From Polynucleobacter sp. AP-Capit-er-40B-B4 (GTDB taxonomy: Bacteria; Pseudomonadota; Gammaproteobacteria; Burkholderiales; Burkholderiaceae), in contig NZ_JACVOV010000002.1 in the NCBI RefSeq assembly GCF_018882245.1, positions 124,001 through 188,000 of the forward strand: a stretch of 64,000 nucleotides of DNA. The letters run 5' to 3'. Positions within the stretch are counted from its first letter, which is position 1. Every line of letters starts with the position of its first letter. The notes beneath the pieces were generated by a model. The model searched no databases. It saw only the letters and a list, made by a program, of their open reading frames with translations, and had not been told where the DNA came from. Both the position numbers and the translations under genes were made by a program. Positions 33,540 to 43,493 of this stretch are shown here, piece by piece.

Positions 33540-34475
33540 TTATCCCAAAGCTTTTGTTAATTCAGGAACCGCAGTATTTAAATCCGCAACCAAACCATAG
33601 TCTGCAACACCAAAAATTGGTGCCTCTGGATCTTTATTAATTGCTACGATCACTTTGGAGTCCTTCATACCAGCCAAATGCTGGATGGCGCCTGAAATAC
33701 CAACAGCGATGTATAGCTGTGGAGCCACAATCTTGCCAGTCTGACCCACTTGATAGTCATTCGGAACGTAACCAGCATCTACTGCAGCGCGTGATGCACC
33801 TAAAGCAGCGCCGAGCTTATCGGCTAACGGTGTAATGAGCTCTTGATACTTCTCTCCAGAACCTAAGCCACGACCACCAGATACGATGATTTTGGCAGCA
33901 GTCAATTCAGGACGATCTGATTTGGTTAATTCGCGACCAACAAAAGCTGATTGATCTTTACTTTCAGCGACGGCAGCTTTTTCTACAGCAGCAGAACCGC
34001 CAGTTGCGGCCACGGGATCAAAGCCAGTGGTACGCACAGTAATCACTTTGATTGGATCAGCGGATTGCACGGTGGCAATCGCATTACCTGCATAAATTGG
34101 GCGCTCAAAAGTATCGGCCGAGACCACTTTAGTAATATCAGATAGCTGAGCTACATCCAACTTGGCGGCAACGCGTGGCAAGACATTCTTACCGTTAGCT
34201 GTTGCTGGAGCCAAGATATGACTATAGCCGTTCGCAATCGAGAGAATTTGCGCAGCCAAGGGTTCAGCTAATTGATCGGCCAAATTGGCAGCATCCATTT
34301 GAATCACTTTGCGTACACCAGCAATTTGAGCTGCTGCAGATGCGGCTGCGTCAGCGCCACTTCCTGCAACGAGCACATCCACCTCTGGTGAGCACTGCAA
34401 AGCAGCCGCTACCGCATTGAGGGTTGCAGCCTTTAAAGATTGATTGTCGTGTTCAGCAATAACAAGTGCGGCCAT
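33540..34475 (-). CDS. etfA: Electron transfer flavoprotein alpha subunit
   Basis: A 311-residue FAD-binding subunit of ETF, which takes electrons from acyl-CoA dehydrogenases to ETF:ubiquinone oxidoreductase. The C-terminal FAD domain has [20 protein letters not shown], the [23 protein letters not shown] motif and the [20 protein letters not shown] segment. Its ATG directly abuts the etfB stop with no spacer. Confidence 0.96.
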   Translation of the reverse strand: MAALVIAEHDNQSLKAATLNAVAAALQCSPEVDVLVAGSGADAAASAAAQIAGVRKVIQMDAANLADQLAEPLAAQILSIANGYSHILAPATANGKNVLPRVAAKLDVAQLSDITKVVSADTFERPIYAGNAIATVQSADPIKVITVRTTGFDPVAATGGSAAVEKAAVAESKDQSAFVGRELTKSDRPELTAAKIIVSGGRGLGSGEKYQELITPLADKLGAALGASRAAVDAGYVPNDYQVGQTGKIVAPQLYIAVGISGAIQHLAGMKDSKVIVAINKDPEAPIFGVADYGLVADLNTAVPELTKALG

Positions 34476-35231
34476 TTAGATCACCTTCGCTTCATTTTTG
34501 AGTTTTTCTACCAAGGCTGCCACATCAGCAACCATTACACCTGCGCTACGCTTAGGTGGCTCTTCAACTTTGATTGTTTTCAGACGTGGGGCAATATCAA
34601 CGCCCAAATCTTCTGGTTTCACAATATCAATGGTCTTTTTCTTGGCCTTCATAATATTTGGCAAAGTCACATAACGTGGCTCATTCAAGCGCAAGTCAGT
34701 CGTTATCACTGCAGGCAATGTCAGCGCAATCGTCTCTAAACCACCATCGACTTCACGCGTCACTGTAGCCTTGCCATCCGCAATAACCACTTTAGATGCA
34801 AAGGTTGCTTGTGGAATATCCATCAGGCTTGCCAACATCTGACCAGTTTGATTGCTATCGTCATCAATCGCTTGTTTGCCAAGAATAATGATTTGCGCCT
34901 GTTCTTTATCAGAGAGCGCCTTCAGAATCTTTGCCACTGCCAAAGGCTGTAAGTCAGCATCAGGAGCAGTTTCAACCAAGATGGCGCGATCAGCGCCAAT
35001 AGCCAAAGCAGTGCGTAGTGTTTCTTGGCATTGGGTTGCGCCAGCAGTCACTACTACCACCTCTGTCGCTACACCGGCTTCTTTAAGGCGTACCGCTTCT
35101 TCAACCGCAATCTCATCAAATGGATTCATACTCATTTTGACGTTGGCTAAATCCACACCAGAGTTATCTGATTTCACCCGAATTTTGACGTTGTAATCAA
35201 CAACGCGCTTTACAGCTACTAAGATTTTCAT
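34476..35231 (-). CDS. etfB: Electron transfer flavoprotein beta subunit
   Basis: A 251-residue ETF beta subunit. The start [20 protein letters not shown] is typical, with [20 protein letters not shown] near 33-52, the AMP-binding region [17 protein letters not shown] and the C-terminal arm with [20 protein letters not shown], which docks on acyl-CoA dehydrogenases. It lies 55 nt after the acyl-CoA synthetase gene. Confidence 0.96.
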   Translation of the reverse strand: MKILVAVKRVVDYNVKIRVKSDNSGVDLANVKMSMNPFDEIAVEEAVRLKEAGVATEVVVVTAGATQCQETLRTALAIGADRAILVETAPDADLQPLAVAKILKALSDKEQAQIIILGKQAIDDDSNQTGQMLASLMDIPQATFASKVVIADGKATVTREVDGGLETIALTLPAVITTDLRLNEPRYVTLPNIMKAKKKTIDIVKPEDLGVDIAPRLKTIKVEEPPKRSAGVMVADVAALVEKLKNEAKVI

Positions 35232-35286
35232 TTGGAATTCTCAATAATGGTTAACGATCTATTTTATCCGCCCTGAAGAGCAATCT

Positions 35287-36939
35287 CTAGACATCAATAG
35301 CGGTGGCAGATCCAGCCTGCTTGCGCAACTCAAACTTCTGAATCTTGCCGGTCGAAGTCTTAGGCAGCTCGCAGAACACAATCGCTCTGGGAACCTTGAA
35401 GCCAGCTAAATGCTGCTTGCAATGTGCAATGATTTCTTCTGGGGTTACCTCTGAACCCGGCTTAATTTCCAAGAAGGCACAAGGAGTTTCACCCCACTTT
35501 GGATCGGGTTTAGCAACAACAGCAGCTGCATTCACTGCAGGGTGGCGATAGAGAACATCCTCTACCTCAACAGAAGAAATATTCTCTCCACCAGAAATGA
35601 TGATGTCTTTGCTACGGTCTTTCATCTTGACGTAGCCATCAGGATTCATCACAGCTAAGTCGCCTGAGTGGAACCAGCCACCTGCAAATGCTTCTTGAGT
35701 GGCTTTCTCATTCTTCAGGTAACCCTTCATGGCGATGTTTCCCTTGAACATAATTTCACCCATAGTTTCACCATCAGCTGGAACTGGTTTCATCGTTTCT
35801 GGATCTAGCACTGCAATTGCTTGTTGCATGTGATAGCGAACACCTTGACGAGCATTCAAACGAGCACGCTCACCGATATCCAAATCATCCCACTCGTCTT
35901 GCTTGACGCACACTGACGCCGGGCCATAAACCTCAGTCAAGCCATATACGTGAGTTAAATCAAAACCTAATTTTTCCATGCCTTCAATAATGGATGCAGG
36001 CGGTGCAGCGCCTGCTATCAAGCCTTTAACGCCCGCAGGAACACCAGCCTTCAACTCATCAGGCGCATTGACCAAGAGGTTATGGACAATAGGAGCCGCG
36101 CAATAATGAGTGACACCATACTCTTTAATAGCCGCAAAAATATGCTGAGCATCAACCCGACGCAAGCATACGTTCACACCAGCTCGAGCAGCAATCGTCC
36201 ATGGGAAGCACCAGCCATTGCAGTGGAACATTGGCAATGTCCACAGGTACACGGGATGCTTATTGATATCCCAGTCCAACACATTTGAAACGGCGTTGAT
36301 TGCAGCGCCACGATGGTGATACACAACCCCTTTAGGGTTACCAGTAGTACCAGAGGTGTAGTTCAAGCAAATCGCTTGCCACTCATCGGCGGGCACTTGC
36401 CATGCAAAACTTGGGTCGCCTTCAGAAAGAAATTTTTCATAAGTCAGCTTGCCCAACTTCTCACCAGGAACATCAAACTCTTTTTCTTCTACATCGATTA
36501 CCAATAATTCACGCCCTGATTCTTTCTTGGCAATCTCCAAAGCCTTCTTCATTACAGCTGAAAACTCCGGATCAACGATGACTACTTTTGCTTCACCATG
36601 ATTGAGCATAAAAGCAATTGATTCTGCATCCAAACGGGTGTTGAGGGCATTTAACACTGCACCTGCCATCGGAATACCAAAGTGAGCCTCCACCATTGGC
36701 GGGGTATTGGGCAACATCACCGCAACTGTATCGCCCAAACCAATGCCGTGTTTTTGCAAAGCGCTAGCTAAGCGACGGCAACGCTCGTACGTTTGCTGCC
36801 AAGTCTGGCGTAGCTTGCCATGAATAACGGCTGTTTTATTAGGATAAATCTCAGCTGAACGCTCTAAAAATAGAAGCGGAGTAATTGGGGTGTAATTGGC
36901 TGGATTGCGATCCAAACCTTGTTCATAAATATTTGCCAT
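35287..36939 (-). CDS. AMP-dependent acyl-CoA synthetase (medium-chain/DmdB-like)
   Basis: A 550-residue ligase that activates a carboxylic acid with ATP and CoA. Motifs: the P-loop YTSGTTGNPKGVVYHHRG, HVYGLTEVYGP (A5), GWFHSGDLAVMNPDGYVKMK and DRSKDIIISGGENISSVEVE (A8 hinge), and the C-terminal catalytic Lys in PKTSTGKIQKFELR. I prefer the ATG at 36939 (MANIYEQGLDRNPANYTPIT) to the in-frame 36966. The sequence resembles medium-chain and methylmercaptopropionate ligases (DmdB). It leads a run of genes with etfBA and an acyl-CoA dehydrogenase, fitting fatty or short thio-acid catabolism. Confidence 0.9.
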   Translation of the reverse strand: MANIYEQGLDRNPANYTPITPLLFLERSAEIYPNKTAVIHGKLRQTWQQTYERCRRLASALQKHGIGLGDTVAVMLPNTPPMVEAHFGIPMAGAVLNALNTRLDAESIAFMLNHGEAKVVIVDPEFSAVMKKALEIAKKESGRELLVIDVEEKEFDVPGEKLGKLTYEKFLSEGDPSFAWQVPADEWQAICLNYTSGTTGNPKGVVYHHRGAAINAVSNVLDWDINKHPVYLWTLPMFHCNGWCFPWTIAARAGVNVCLRRVDAQHIFAAIKEYGVTHYCAAPIVHNLLVNAPDELKAGVPAGVKGLIAGAAPPASIIEGMEKLGFDLTHVYGLTEVYGPASVCVKQDEWDDLDIGERARLNARQGVRYHMQQAIAVLDPETMKPVPADGETMGEIMFKGNIAMKGYLKNEKATQEAFAGGWFHSGDLAVMNPDGYVKMKDRSKDIIISGGENISSVEVEDVLYRHPAVNAAAVVAKPDPKWGETPCAFLEIKPGSEVTPEEIIAHCKQHLAGFKVPRAIVFCELPKTSTGKIQKFELRKQAGSATAIDV

Positions 36940-36981
36940 CTTCAGCTTTCGATTTCGTTTTACCAAATTACAGTTACTGCG

Positions 36982-37902
36982 TTAAATATCCGCTAATGCC
37001 TTAACGTGAGCCACAACACTTCGTCCCAATGCAGAGAGGTTATAACCTCCCTCTAGACAACTCACAATGCGACCTTGCGCATAGTCATTTGCAATTTCTT
37101 TTAAGCGCTTGGTGATCCAAGCATAGTCATCCTCGACTAAACCCATCTGACCAAGATCATCTTCGCGATGAGCATCAAAGCCGGCTGAAATAATAATGAG
37201 CTCGGGCTCAAAGTTACGCAAAGCGGGTAACCATCTCTCCTCGACAATCGAGCGGACTACATCACCACGAGTAGAGGCTGGCAAAGGCACATTCACCATA
37301 TTGTTAGCATGATCAAGGCCGCTGTATGGATAAAAAGGGTGCTGGAAAAAGCTGCACATCAAGACATTAGGGTCATTGAAAAAAGCGGCTTCCGTACCAT
37401 TGCCGTGATGCACATCAAAGTCAATAATGGCTACACGCTCAATGCCATAGGTTTCCATGGCATATCTTGCGGCAATGGCAACGTTATCAAATAAACAAAA
37501 TCCCATCGAGCGAGTTGGCTCTGCATGATGTCCTGGCGGCCGTACTGCACAAAAGACATTCTCAACTTCACCCTTCATTACGGCATCTACTCCAGCAATA
37601 GCAGCACCAGCGGCTCTTAGCGCCACTCTGTAAGTATGAGGATTCATGATGGTGTCGCCATCGAGCATGAAGTAGCCGCTCTCGGGAGCGCGATCCCGCA
37701 CAAAAGAAACGTGATCAGGGCTGTGTACTAATTCAAGTTGATCTTCAGTTGCTAATGGCGCATCCAAGTGATGCAGCAGGCGATCGACGCCACTACGGAT
37801 CAATTGGTCATTAATCGCCTGAATTCGTTCTGGACACTCTGGATGATGGCTTCCCATCTCATGTTTCAGAAAGTCTGGATGAGTTATGTATCCTGTTGTC
37901 AT
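36982..37902 (-). CDS. Histone deacetylase-like amidohydrolase (acetoin utilisation family)
   Basis: A 306-residue zinc hydrolase of the HDAC/AcuC/APAH superfamily. The start TTGYITHPDFLKHEMGSHHP is typical of bacterial class II-like members, RPPGHHAEPTRSMGFCLFDN carries the catalytic tandem His, DFDVHHGNGTEAAF gives the zinc-binding Asp and His, and SAGFDAHREDDLG supplies the last zinc-binding Asp. Substrates in bacteria may be acetylated proteins, acetylpolyamines or other amides. It lies 42 nt upstream of the acyl-CoA synthetase start and may be co-transcribed, which would tie it to acyl-CoA metabolism (inference). Confidence 0.9.
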   Translation of the reverse strand: MTTGYITHPDFLKHEMGSHHPECPERIQAINDQLIRSGVDRLLHHLDAPLATEDQLELVHSPDHVSFVRDRAPESGYFMLDGDTIMNPHTYRVALRAAGAAIAGVDAVMKGEVENVFCAVRPPGHHAEPTRSMGFCLFDNVAIAARYAMETYGIERVAIIDFDVHHGNGTEAAFFNDPNVLMCSFFQHPFYPYSGLDHANNMVNVPLPASTRGDVVRSIVEERWLPALRNFEPELIIISAGFDAHREDDLGQMGLVEDDYAWITKRLKEIANDYAQGRIVSCLEGGYNLSALGRSVVAHVKALADI

Positions 37903-37985
37903 TACTCAAAATCCTTAATCACAAATTTATAATTTTTATAATCCGATAAAACGTGTTCAATATTCGAAAATCCAATACCTTCAGC

Positions 37986-39239
37986 ATGAATCTTCGTATC
38001 CCCTTATTACTTGTGACTCTTGCGCTAGCGGCGTGTTCCAGCACCCCCACGCAGCCCACGCAATCTCAACAACCCATCGTAAACCAGACTGAAGATGCAG
38101 CCACAGAGGCGCGTTTTAGCCAGAACCTCAACGAACTACTCGGACAAGTCTCACAAACCCAAGAAATACCGCTTCCAGCCTTAGAAATGGGCTTTCTTGA
38201 TGTTAAATCGATTCCCTCGATTCGAAAACTGGTATTACCCCCATCGGGAACGTTTAAGAAAAATTGGTTGGCATACCGGAAACGCTTTATTGAGCCAGTC
38301 CGACTCAAGGCTGGCAGGGCATTTTGGGATCAAAACCAGGCCTTTTTGAGCCAAGTTGAACAAGACTCAGGGGTTCCTGCCGAAATTATTGTGGCCATTA
38401 TTGGGATCGAAACCATCTATGGACGCCAAACTGGCAACTTTAGGGTTAAAGACGTGCTCTCCACTCTAGCCTTTAGCTACCCAGAGACCCCTAACAAACC
38501 AGCGCGTGAACAGCTCTTTAAGGACCAACTCAAAGAACTCATTTTGCTGTGCTGGACTGAGGCAGGTGGCAAGCTGCCATCCAAGAATAGTAGCCAAGGC
38601 ATCAATAGTGCAATTTTTAGCTCCTGCTTAAATCAAAACAGTTCTTATGCCGGTGCCATTGGCCTGCCGCAGTTTATGCCCGGAAGTATCCGTAGTTTTG
38701 CGGTAGATGGCGATGGAGATGGGCGGATTGATCTTAAAAATAGCCCGAAGGATGCCATTGCTAGCGTTGCTAGTTTTATGAAAAAACATGGCTGGCAACC
38801 AGGTATGCCGATTTCATTCCCAGTTCAAGCCAATGGCATTGAAACCGCCAAACAATTGGCTGATGGTGAGCCGCAATTGAAATTCACCGTTCAAGATCTG
38901 ATTGATAAAGGCATCTTAACCAAACAACAAGGCGACCTACAAAGTGGTGGTGTAGAGCCTCAAAGCAAAGCCTTCATTATTGATTTGCCCTACCCTGATA
39001 AAGATGGCGCTGATCAAGTGCAATATTTTGTTGGCTTAAATAATTTTCTGACGATTGTTCAGTACAACCGCAGTTACTTTTACGCGCAAAGTGTTGCCGA
39101 ATTTGCTGAAGCCCTTGGATACAAGAATCAAAGTGTTGTGCCGGTAGAGAGCCCAAGTAAAAATGGAGGAGCTAAAGCGGCTACTGATAAATCCAAATCT
39201 AAGAAATCAAGCCAAAAGAAAAAGGCTAAATCAACTTAA
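37986..39239 (+). CDS. mltB: Lytic murein transglycosylase B
   Basis: A membrane-bound lipoprotein that cleaves peptidoglycan glycosidic bonds to 1,6-anhydro products. From the ATG at 37986 the signal peptide runs MNLRIPLLLVTLALAACSST, with LAAC as lipobox (an in-frame ATG at 37953 is less likely). The catalytic Glu is in IVAIIGIETIYGRQTG, and the GAIGLPQFMPGSIRSFAVDG segment is the family signature. After the enzyme domain comes a basic tail of about 25 residues rich in Lys and Ser (DKSKSKKSSQKKKAKST), not usual for MltB. The last 4 bases overlap the convergent cysM gene. Confidence 0.93.
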   Translation: MNLRIPLLLVTLALAACSSTPTQPTQSQQPIVNQTEDAATEARFSQNLNELLGQVSQTQEIPLPALEMGFLDVKSIPSIRKLVLPPSGTFKKNWLAYRKRFIEPVRLKAGRAFWDQNQAFLSQVEQDSGVPAEIIVAIIGIETIYGRQTGNFRVKDVLSTLAFSYPETPNKPAREQLFKDQLKELILLCWTEAGGKLPSKNSSQGINSAIFSSCLNQNSSYAGAIGLPQFMPGSIRSFAVDGDGDGRIDLKNSPKDAIASVASFMKKHGWQPGMPISFPVQANGIETAKQLADGEPQLKFTVQDLIDKGILTKQQGDLQSGGVEPQSKAFIIDLPYPDKDGADQVQYFVGLNNFLTIVQYNRSYFYAQSVAEFAEALGYKNQSVVPVESPSKNGGAKAATDKSKSKKSSQKKKAKST

Positions 39240-40147
39240 GCAGGAAAAACTCCGGTAGATAGGTAGCGGTCACCACGGTCGCAGACAATAAAGACGATCG
39301 TGGCATTTTCAACTTGACGCGCAATGCGCAAGGCAACAACGAGAGCGCCGCCAGCAGAGATGCCGCAGAAGATACCTTCCTCAACAGCCAAACGACGCGC
39401 CATCTCCTCGGCATCGGCTTGAGATACGTATTCGATAAGATCAACCTTATCGCCTTGATAGATCTTAGGTAAATACTCAGGAGCCCATTTACGAATTCCC
39501 GGAATTTGTGATCCATCCTCAGGTTGTGCTCCGATAATCTGAATCGCAGGATTCATAGACTTCAGGTAAGTCGACACTCCGGTAATAGTGCCCGTGGTTC
39601 CCATTGCAGAAACAAAGTGGGTAACCTGCCCATCAGTATCTCGCCAAATTTCTGGGCCAGTAGTTTCAATATGCGCCCTTGGATTATCTGGATTAGCAAA
39701 CTGATCGAGCAATCTCCCTCGACCCTCTCGTTGTAATTGCAGCGCGTAATCCCTAGCAAACTCCATACCACCGGAAGCTGCCGTCAAAATAAGTTCCGCA
39801 CCATAAGCAGCCATACTTTGACGTCGTTCAATGCTTTGATTTTCTGGCATAACTAAAATCATTTTGTAGCCAAGCATCGCCGCAGTCATTGCAAGCGCAA
39901 TGCCTGTATTACCACTAGTTGCTTCAATTAAAGTGTCGCCGGGTTTAATTTCACCGCGCTCTTGTGCACGAGAAATCATCGACAGCGCAGGTCGGTCCTT
40001 CACCGACCCCGCTGGATTATTGCCCTCCAACTTACCCAGAATCACATTATTGCGATTCTCATTTTCCAGACCAGGAATGCGCTGTAAACGAACCAGTGGC
40101 GTATTGCCCACTGTCTGTGAAATAGTAAGGTAGGAAGGTTTGCTCAT
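39236..40147 (-). CDS. cysM: Cysteine synthase B
   Basis: A 303-residue PLP enzyme that makes cysteine from O-acetylserine with sulfide or thiosulfate. NPAGSVKDRPAL carries the PLP lysine, EATSGNTGIALAMTAAMLGY the phosphate loop, and MGTTGTITGVSTYLKSM the PLP-phosphate GTGGT-like loop. RRLAVEEGIFCGISAGGALV and the shorter length favour CysM over CysK. It is convergent with mltB. Confidence 0.93.
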   Translation of the reverse strand: MSKPSYLTISQTVGNTPLVRLQRIPGLENENRNNVILGKLEGNNPAGSVKDRPALSMISRAQERGEIKPGDTLIEATSGNTGIALAMTAAMLGYKMILVMPENQSIERRQSMAAYGAELILTAASGGMEFARDYALQLQREGRGRLLDQFANPDNPRAHIETTGPEIWRDTDGQVTHFVSAMGTTGTITGVSTYLKSMNPAIQIIGAQPEDGSQIPGIRKWAPEYLPKIYQGDKVDLIEYVSQADAEEMARRLAVEEGIFCGISAGGALVVALRIARQVENATIVFIVCDRGDRYLSTGVFPA

Positions 40148-40188
40148 AAGGCCATTTTAGCCACAAGCTGCCTTACACGCGATAGGGC

Positions 40189-40617
40189 TTAATTTCTGCG
40201 ACCTGCTCCCGCACGCTCCGGCTGATTGCGACTACCAGCTTGATTACGTGAATTGCGCCTACTAGAAGCCCCGCCTTCCTTTTTGGTGCGGCCATTGGGT
40301 TCACGAAAAGAGCTAGGGGCTTCAATAGTAAGGCCGTTATCCACCATTTTTTCTACGGACTTCATACCAATACCCCGAACACGCTTTTGCAAATCATTGG
40401 CATCCTGAAAATGTCCACCGTCTAAACGTTCAGCAATAATCGTTTTTGCTTTAGATGGGCCAATGCCTTTGATACTTTCCAGCTCAGACTGGGTTGCGGT
40501 GTTCACATTAATCGGTGAAGCATGACTCACGCCCGCGCTTGAGGTCAAGACAGTCAATGCCACCGCTACAGCCCTAATAAAACCTTGTACTTTCTCTAAT
40601 TTTAAATATTGAGTCAT
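40189..40617 (-). CDS. ComEA-like helix-hairpin-helix protein with a basic tail
   Basis: A 142-residue exported protein. The ATG at 40617 follows AGAGGAGAAAAA, a strong Shine-Dalgarno sequence (an in-frame ATG at 40656 is rejected). A signal peptide ends near SHASP. The single HhH domain reads INVNTATQSELESIKGIGPS-KAKTIIAERL and VRGIGMKSVEKMVDNGL. Such proteins bind DNA without sequence specificity; ComEA passes incoming DNA across the periplasm in natural transformation. Unusually the C-terminus (about 40 residues) is very basic and low-complexity (RTKKEGGASSRRNSRNQAGS...). No comEC is nearby. Confidence 0.85.
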   Translation of the reverse strand: MTQYLKLEKVQGFIRAVAVALTVLTSSAGVSHASPINVNTATQSELESIKGIGPSKAKTIIAERLDGGHFQDANDLQKRVRGIGMKSVEKMVDNGLTIEAPSSFREPNGRTKKEGGASSRRNSRNQAGSRNQPERAGAGRRN

Positions 40618-40635
40618 TTTTTCTCCTCTAGAAAA

Positions 40636-40669
40636 TAAAAAAATCCACGGACACAAAGTGCACGTGGAT
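40636..40669 (-). terminator. Rho-independent terminator after the secreted hydrolase gene
   Basis: On the minus strand ATCCACGTGCAC-TTT-GTGTCCGTGGAT forms a 12-bp stem (one mismatch, one wobble) followed by seven T and further T-rich sequence. It ends the transcript from the hydrolase gene, just before the ComEA-like gene. Confidence 0.88.
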
Positions 40670-40752
40670 CATTCACAACGACTCAGAATGACAGGAGTTG
40701 ACTAGCTTCTTGAGCGGTCAAACTAATCAGTAACTACTGATGGAACCCTTAT

Positions 40753-41487
40753 CTATTGGCTCAAAATAAATTGGGCGGCCCGTTTAATGAACTCAGGCTC
40801 AGTCTGGTTAAAACCATGATAAGCAAAGGACTCGCAAACGTTCCCATCGCTGGCACCACCCTCAATAATCTCTAGACGTGAAATAGTATTTTTAGGCCTA
40901 GATGAAATAATATTTTCAGAAGCAGATGGTGGAGTGCCTGCACACTGATCGTTAATATGATGAATTGCCAATACCGGAAATTTCACATCATCATTCAAAC
41001 TGGCAGTTCTAACAGTTCCAGCAATAATGATCCCAGAGAGTGAATTGGTTTTGACTTGATTTGCGAAATAGGTAGCTGTTGACGTACCCATACTGTGACC
41101 AAATATCCAAACGGGGAGATTAAATTTTTTCTTATAAAACTCAACCACTTCACTTACCCTTGCAAGGTGATCCGACCGATCGCGGCGGTCACCTCTTCTA
41201 AGGTCACCCAGATCATAGGGACTATCCACTAATACAGCATTAATTTGATATTGCGCCCACAAATCCATCGAACGTACAAAAGTATGTTTACTTCTAACTG
41301 TTCCATTCTCATAAATAACTGGCATGCCGCCGCCGCCAGGAAAGAGAAGGACTACTGCACGTGGTTTTGGAACGCCAATCAATAATGTTCTTGTCGGAGC
41401 CTCATTAAGATGAGGTAGATCGATAACCTGCGAAAAAACTGCAGTACTGACAAGATAAAAGAAAAGGGTTGCGAGGAGTCTGTTCAT
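40753..41487 (-). CDS. Secreted alpha/beta-hydrolase
   Basis: A 244-residue exported protein with a signal peptide (MNRLLATLFFYLVSTAVFSQ, cleavage near 20). The hydrolase core shows VVLLFPGGGGMP (oxyanion region, about 46-56), the nucleophile elbow GHSMG with Ser132, and the acid/His region PVLAIHHINDQCAG and SFAYHGFNQTEPEF. Substrate unknown. It lies 19 nt after hldD on the same strand. Confidence 0.82.
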   Translation of the reverse strand: MNRLLATLFFYLVSTAVFSQVIDLPHLNEAPTRTLLIGVPKPRAVVLLFPGGGGMPVIYENGTVRSKHTFVRSMDLWAQYQINAVLVDSPYDLGDLRRGDRRDRSDHLARVSEVVEFYKKKFNLPVWIFGHSMGTSTATYFANQVKTNSLSGIIIAGTVRTASLNDDVKFPVLAIHHINDQCAGTPPSASENIISSRPKNTISRLEIIEGGASDGNVCESFAYHGFNQTEPEFIKRAAQFILSQ

Positions 41488-41506
41488 AGCCAGAACCCTC
41501 CGAATA

Positions 41507-42526
41507 TTAGAGTGGATTAGCCAAGAAACCGGAATTGGCTTCCAACCACTCGATATATCTTCCTACACCCTGCTCCACATTTAGGAAGGGCTCTGAGTAA
41601 CCGGCAGCTCTGAGTTTTGTTAGGTCGGCTTGTGTAAAGCACTGATATTTGCCTTTGAGCGCATCCGGAAATGACATGTACTCAATCGCTTTTTCCTTAA
41701 CAAGCTCTTGTAAAGATGCTGGCGCCGCTTTATCGAGCTTACGCATTGCATTAGCAACTGCATGAGCAACATCATTAAATGGCTGCGCACGACCACTGCC
41801 CAAATTAAAGATGCCACTGATTTCTGGATGATCTAGGAAAAATAGGTTGACCTTCACCACATCTTCAACAGATACAAAGTCGCGACTTTGCTCACCAGGA
41901 CCATAACCACCATACTCACCAAATAGCTTCACATGCCCATTGGCTTTGTACTGATGGTATTGATGAAATGCAACGGATGCCATGCGACCTTTGTGAGACT
42001 CGCGCGGACCATATACGTTGAAGTATCTAAAACCAACCACTTGAGCTGTATTAGCCTTCTCAGCAAAGCGCTTACGCATCACTTGATCAAATAAAAACTT
42101 AGAGTAGCCATAGATGTTTAGCGGCTTCTCATGCTCACGGCTTTCTACAAAGACGTCAGAACCACCATAGGTTGCAGCCGAAGAAGCATAAAGCAACTGT
42201 ACTTTTTGCTCGGTGCAGATATCCAGTAAATCCATCGTATAGCGATAGTTGTTCGCCATCATGAAAATACCGTCTGTCTCCATGGTGTCGGAGCAAGCGC
42301 CTTCATGGAAGACCGCTTTAACTTTGCCAAAGCGACCGCTTCTGAATGCCTCTAGAAATTCGTCTTTATCGAGGTAATCAATGATGTCTAAGTCCGCCAG
42401 ATTGCGATACTTATCAGCAGGACGCAGATCGTCAACAGCAATGATATTTTTCTCACCACGCGCATTAAGCGCTTGAACTAAGTTTGCGCCAATGAAACCA
42501 GCAGCGCCAGTTACGATAATAGTCAC
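41507..42526 (-). CDS. hldD: ADP-L-glycero-D-manno-heptose 6-epimerase
   Basis: A 339-residue NAD(P)-dependent epimerase that makes ADP-L-glycero-D-manno-heptose for the LPS inner core. The Rossmann start is [30 protein letters not shown] supplies the catalytic Tyr and Lys (YxxxK), and [19 protein letters not shown] is HldD-specific. The start codon is GTG, overlapping the hldE1 stop as GTGA (42523-42526), with AGAGG 7 nt upstream. It is the last of the LPS precursor genes here. The symbol rfaD is also used. Confidence 0.95.
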   Translation of the reverse strand: MTIIVTGAAGFIGANLVQALNARGEKNIIAVDDLRPADKYRNLADLDIIDYLDKDEFLEAFRSGRFGKVKAVFHEGACSDTMETDGIFMMANNYRYTMDLLDICTEQKVQLLYASSAATYGGSDVFVESREHEKPLNIYGYSKFLFDQVMRKRFAEKANTAQVVGFRYFNVYGPRESHKGRMASVAFHQYHQYKANGHVKLFGEYGGYGPGEQSRDFVSVEDVVKVNLFFLDHPEISGIFNLGSGRAQPFNDVAHAVANAMRKLDKAAPASLQELVKEKAIEYMSFPDALKGKYQCFTQADLTKLRAAGYSEPFLNVEQGVGRYIEWLEANSGFLANPL

Positions 42527-43452
42527 TGTAATTCCTCTGAAGTAACGGTTGCAGTACCTAGCTTACCAACTACGATGCTACCCGCACGGTTTGCAAGAGC
42601 CATCGCTCTCTCTAATGGCCACTTAGCAGCCAAAGCAACAGCCAAGGTCGCAATCACAGTATCGCCAGCACCCGACACATCAAATACTTCACGCGCCTGG
42701 GCCTTTACATGACTCACGCCTGCATCGGTGTACAAGCTCATCCCCTCTTCGGAACGGGTCAAAAGTAGCGCTTGTAAGTCGAGAGACTTTCTGAGGGCTT
42801 GAGCTTTCTTAGTTAACTCTTCTTCGCTAGTCCAGCTGCCAACCACCTGGCGCAACTCGCTACGATTTGGTGTTAATACGGTGGCACCACGATACTTTTC
42901 GTAGTCTTCACCTTTAGGGTCCACCAAAATCATTTTGTTTTGTGCTCTAGCTTGCTCAATCATATGAGCCACTTGACCCAAAGCGCCTTTGCCGTAATCA
43001 GACAGAATGACGACATCCGCATCACCAACCAGCTTTTCAAAACGCTCTAGCTTATGTGCAAGCGCTTTTGCGCTTGGAGTTTCTTCAAAATCAAGGCGAA
43101 TGAGTTGTTGCTGACGCGCAATGACACGCAGCTTCACAATCGTAGGTACATCAGCATCAATCTCCAGCTGACTATCTACTCCGCCTGCTTTTAATAATTC
43201 AGCCACGCGTTTTCCGGGCTCATCATTACCAACAATACCTAAAATAGTTACTTTCGCATCTAGGGCTGCTACATTTCGAGCTACGTTAGCTGCACCACCT
43301 AGTCGCTCATCAATCTTACCCACCTGCACAACCGGCACGGGAGCCTCTGGAGAGATGCGATTAGTATCGCCAAACCAATAACGATCAAGCATCACATCAC
43401 CTACAACTAGTAGACGGGCTTTAGAGAACTGCTCTCGATTAGCTTTTTCCAT
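42523..43452 (-). CDS. rfaE1: D-glycero-beta-D-manno-heptose-7-phosphate kinase (RfaE1/HldE N-domain)
   Basis: A 309-residue ribokinase-fold (PfkB) kinase that makes heptose 1,7-bisphosphate on the way to ADP-heptose. It has [40 protein letters not shown] and the C-terminal anion-hole motif [15 protein letters not shown]. Only the kinase domain is present; the adenylyltransferase domain of bifunctional HldE (RfaE2) is absent and must be encoded elsewhere, as is common in betaproteobacteria. It is coupled to hldD. Confidence 0.93.
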   Translation of the reverse strand: MEKANREQFSKARLLVVGDVMLDRYWFGDTNRISPEAPVPVVQVGKIDERLGGAANVARNVAALDAKVTILGIVGNDEPGKRVAELLKAGGVDSQLEIDADVPTIVKLRVIARQQQLIRLDFEETPSAKALAHKLERFEKLVGDADVVILSDYGKGALGQVAHMIEQARAQNKMILVDPKGEDYEKYRGATVLTPNRSELRQVVGSWTSEEELTKKAQALRKSLDLQALLLTRSEEGMSLYTDAGVSHVKAQAREVFDVSGAGDTVIATLAVALAAKWPLERAMALANRAGSIVVGKLGTATVTSEELQ

Positions 43453-43493
43453 TTGAATACTTTATGTGCTTTTATCTTTATTTTTGAATCTAC

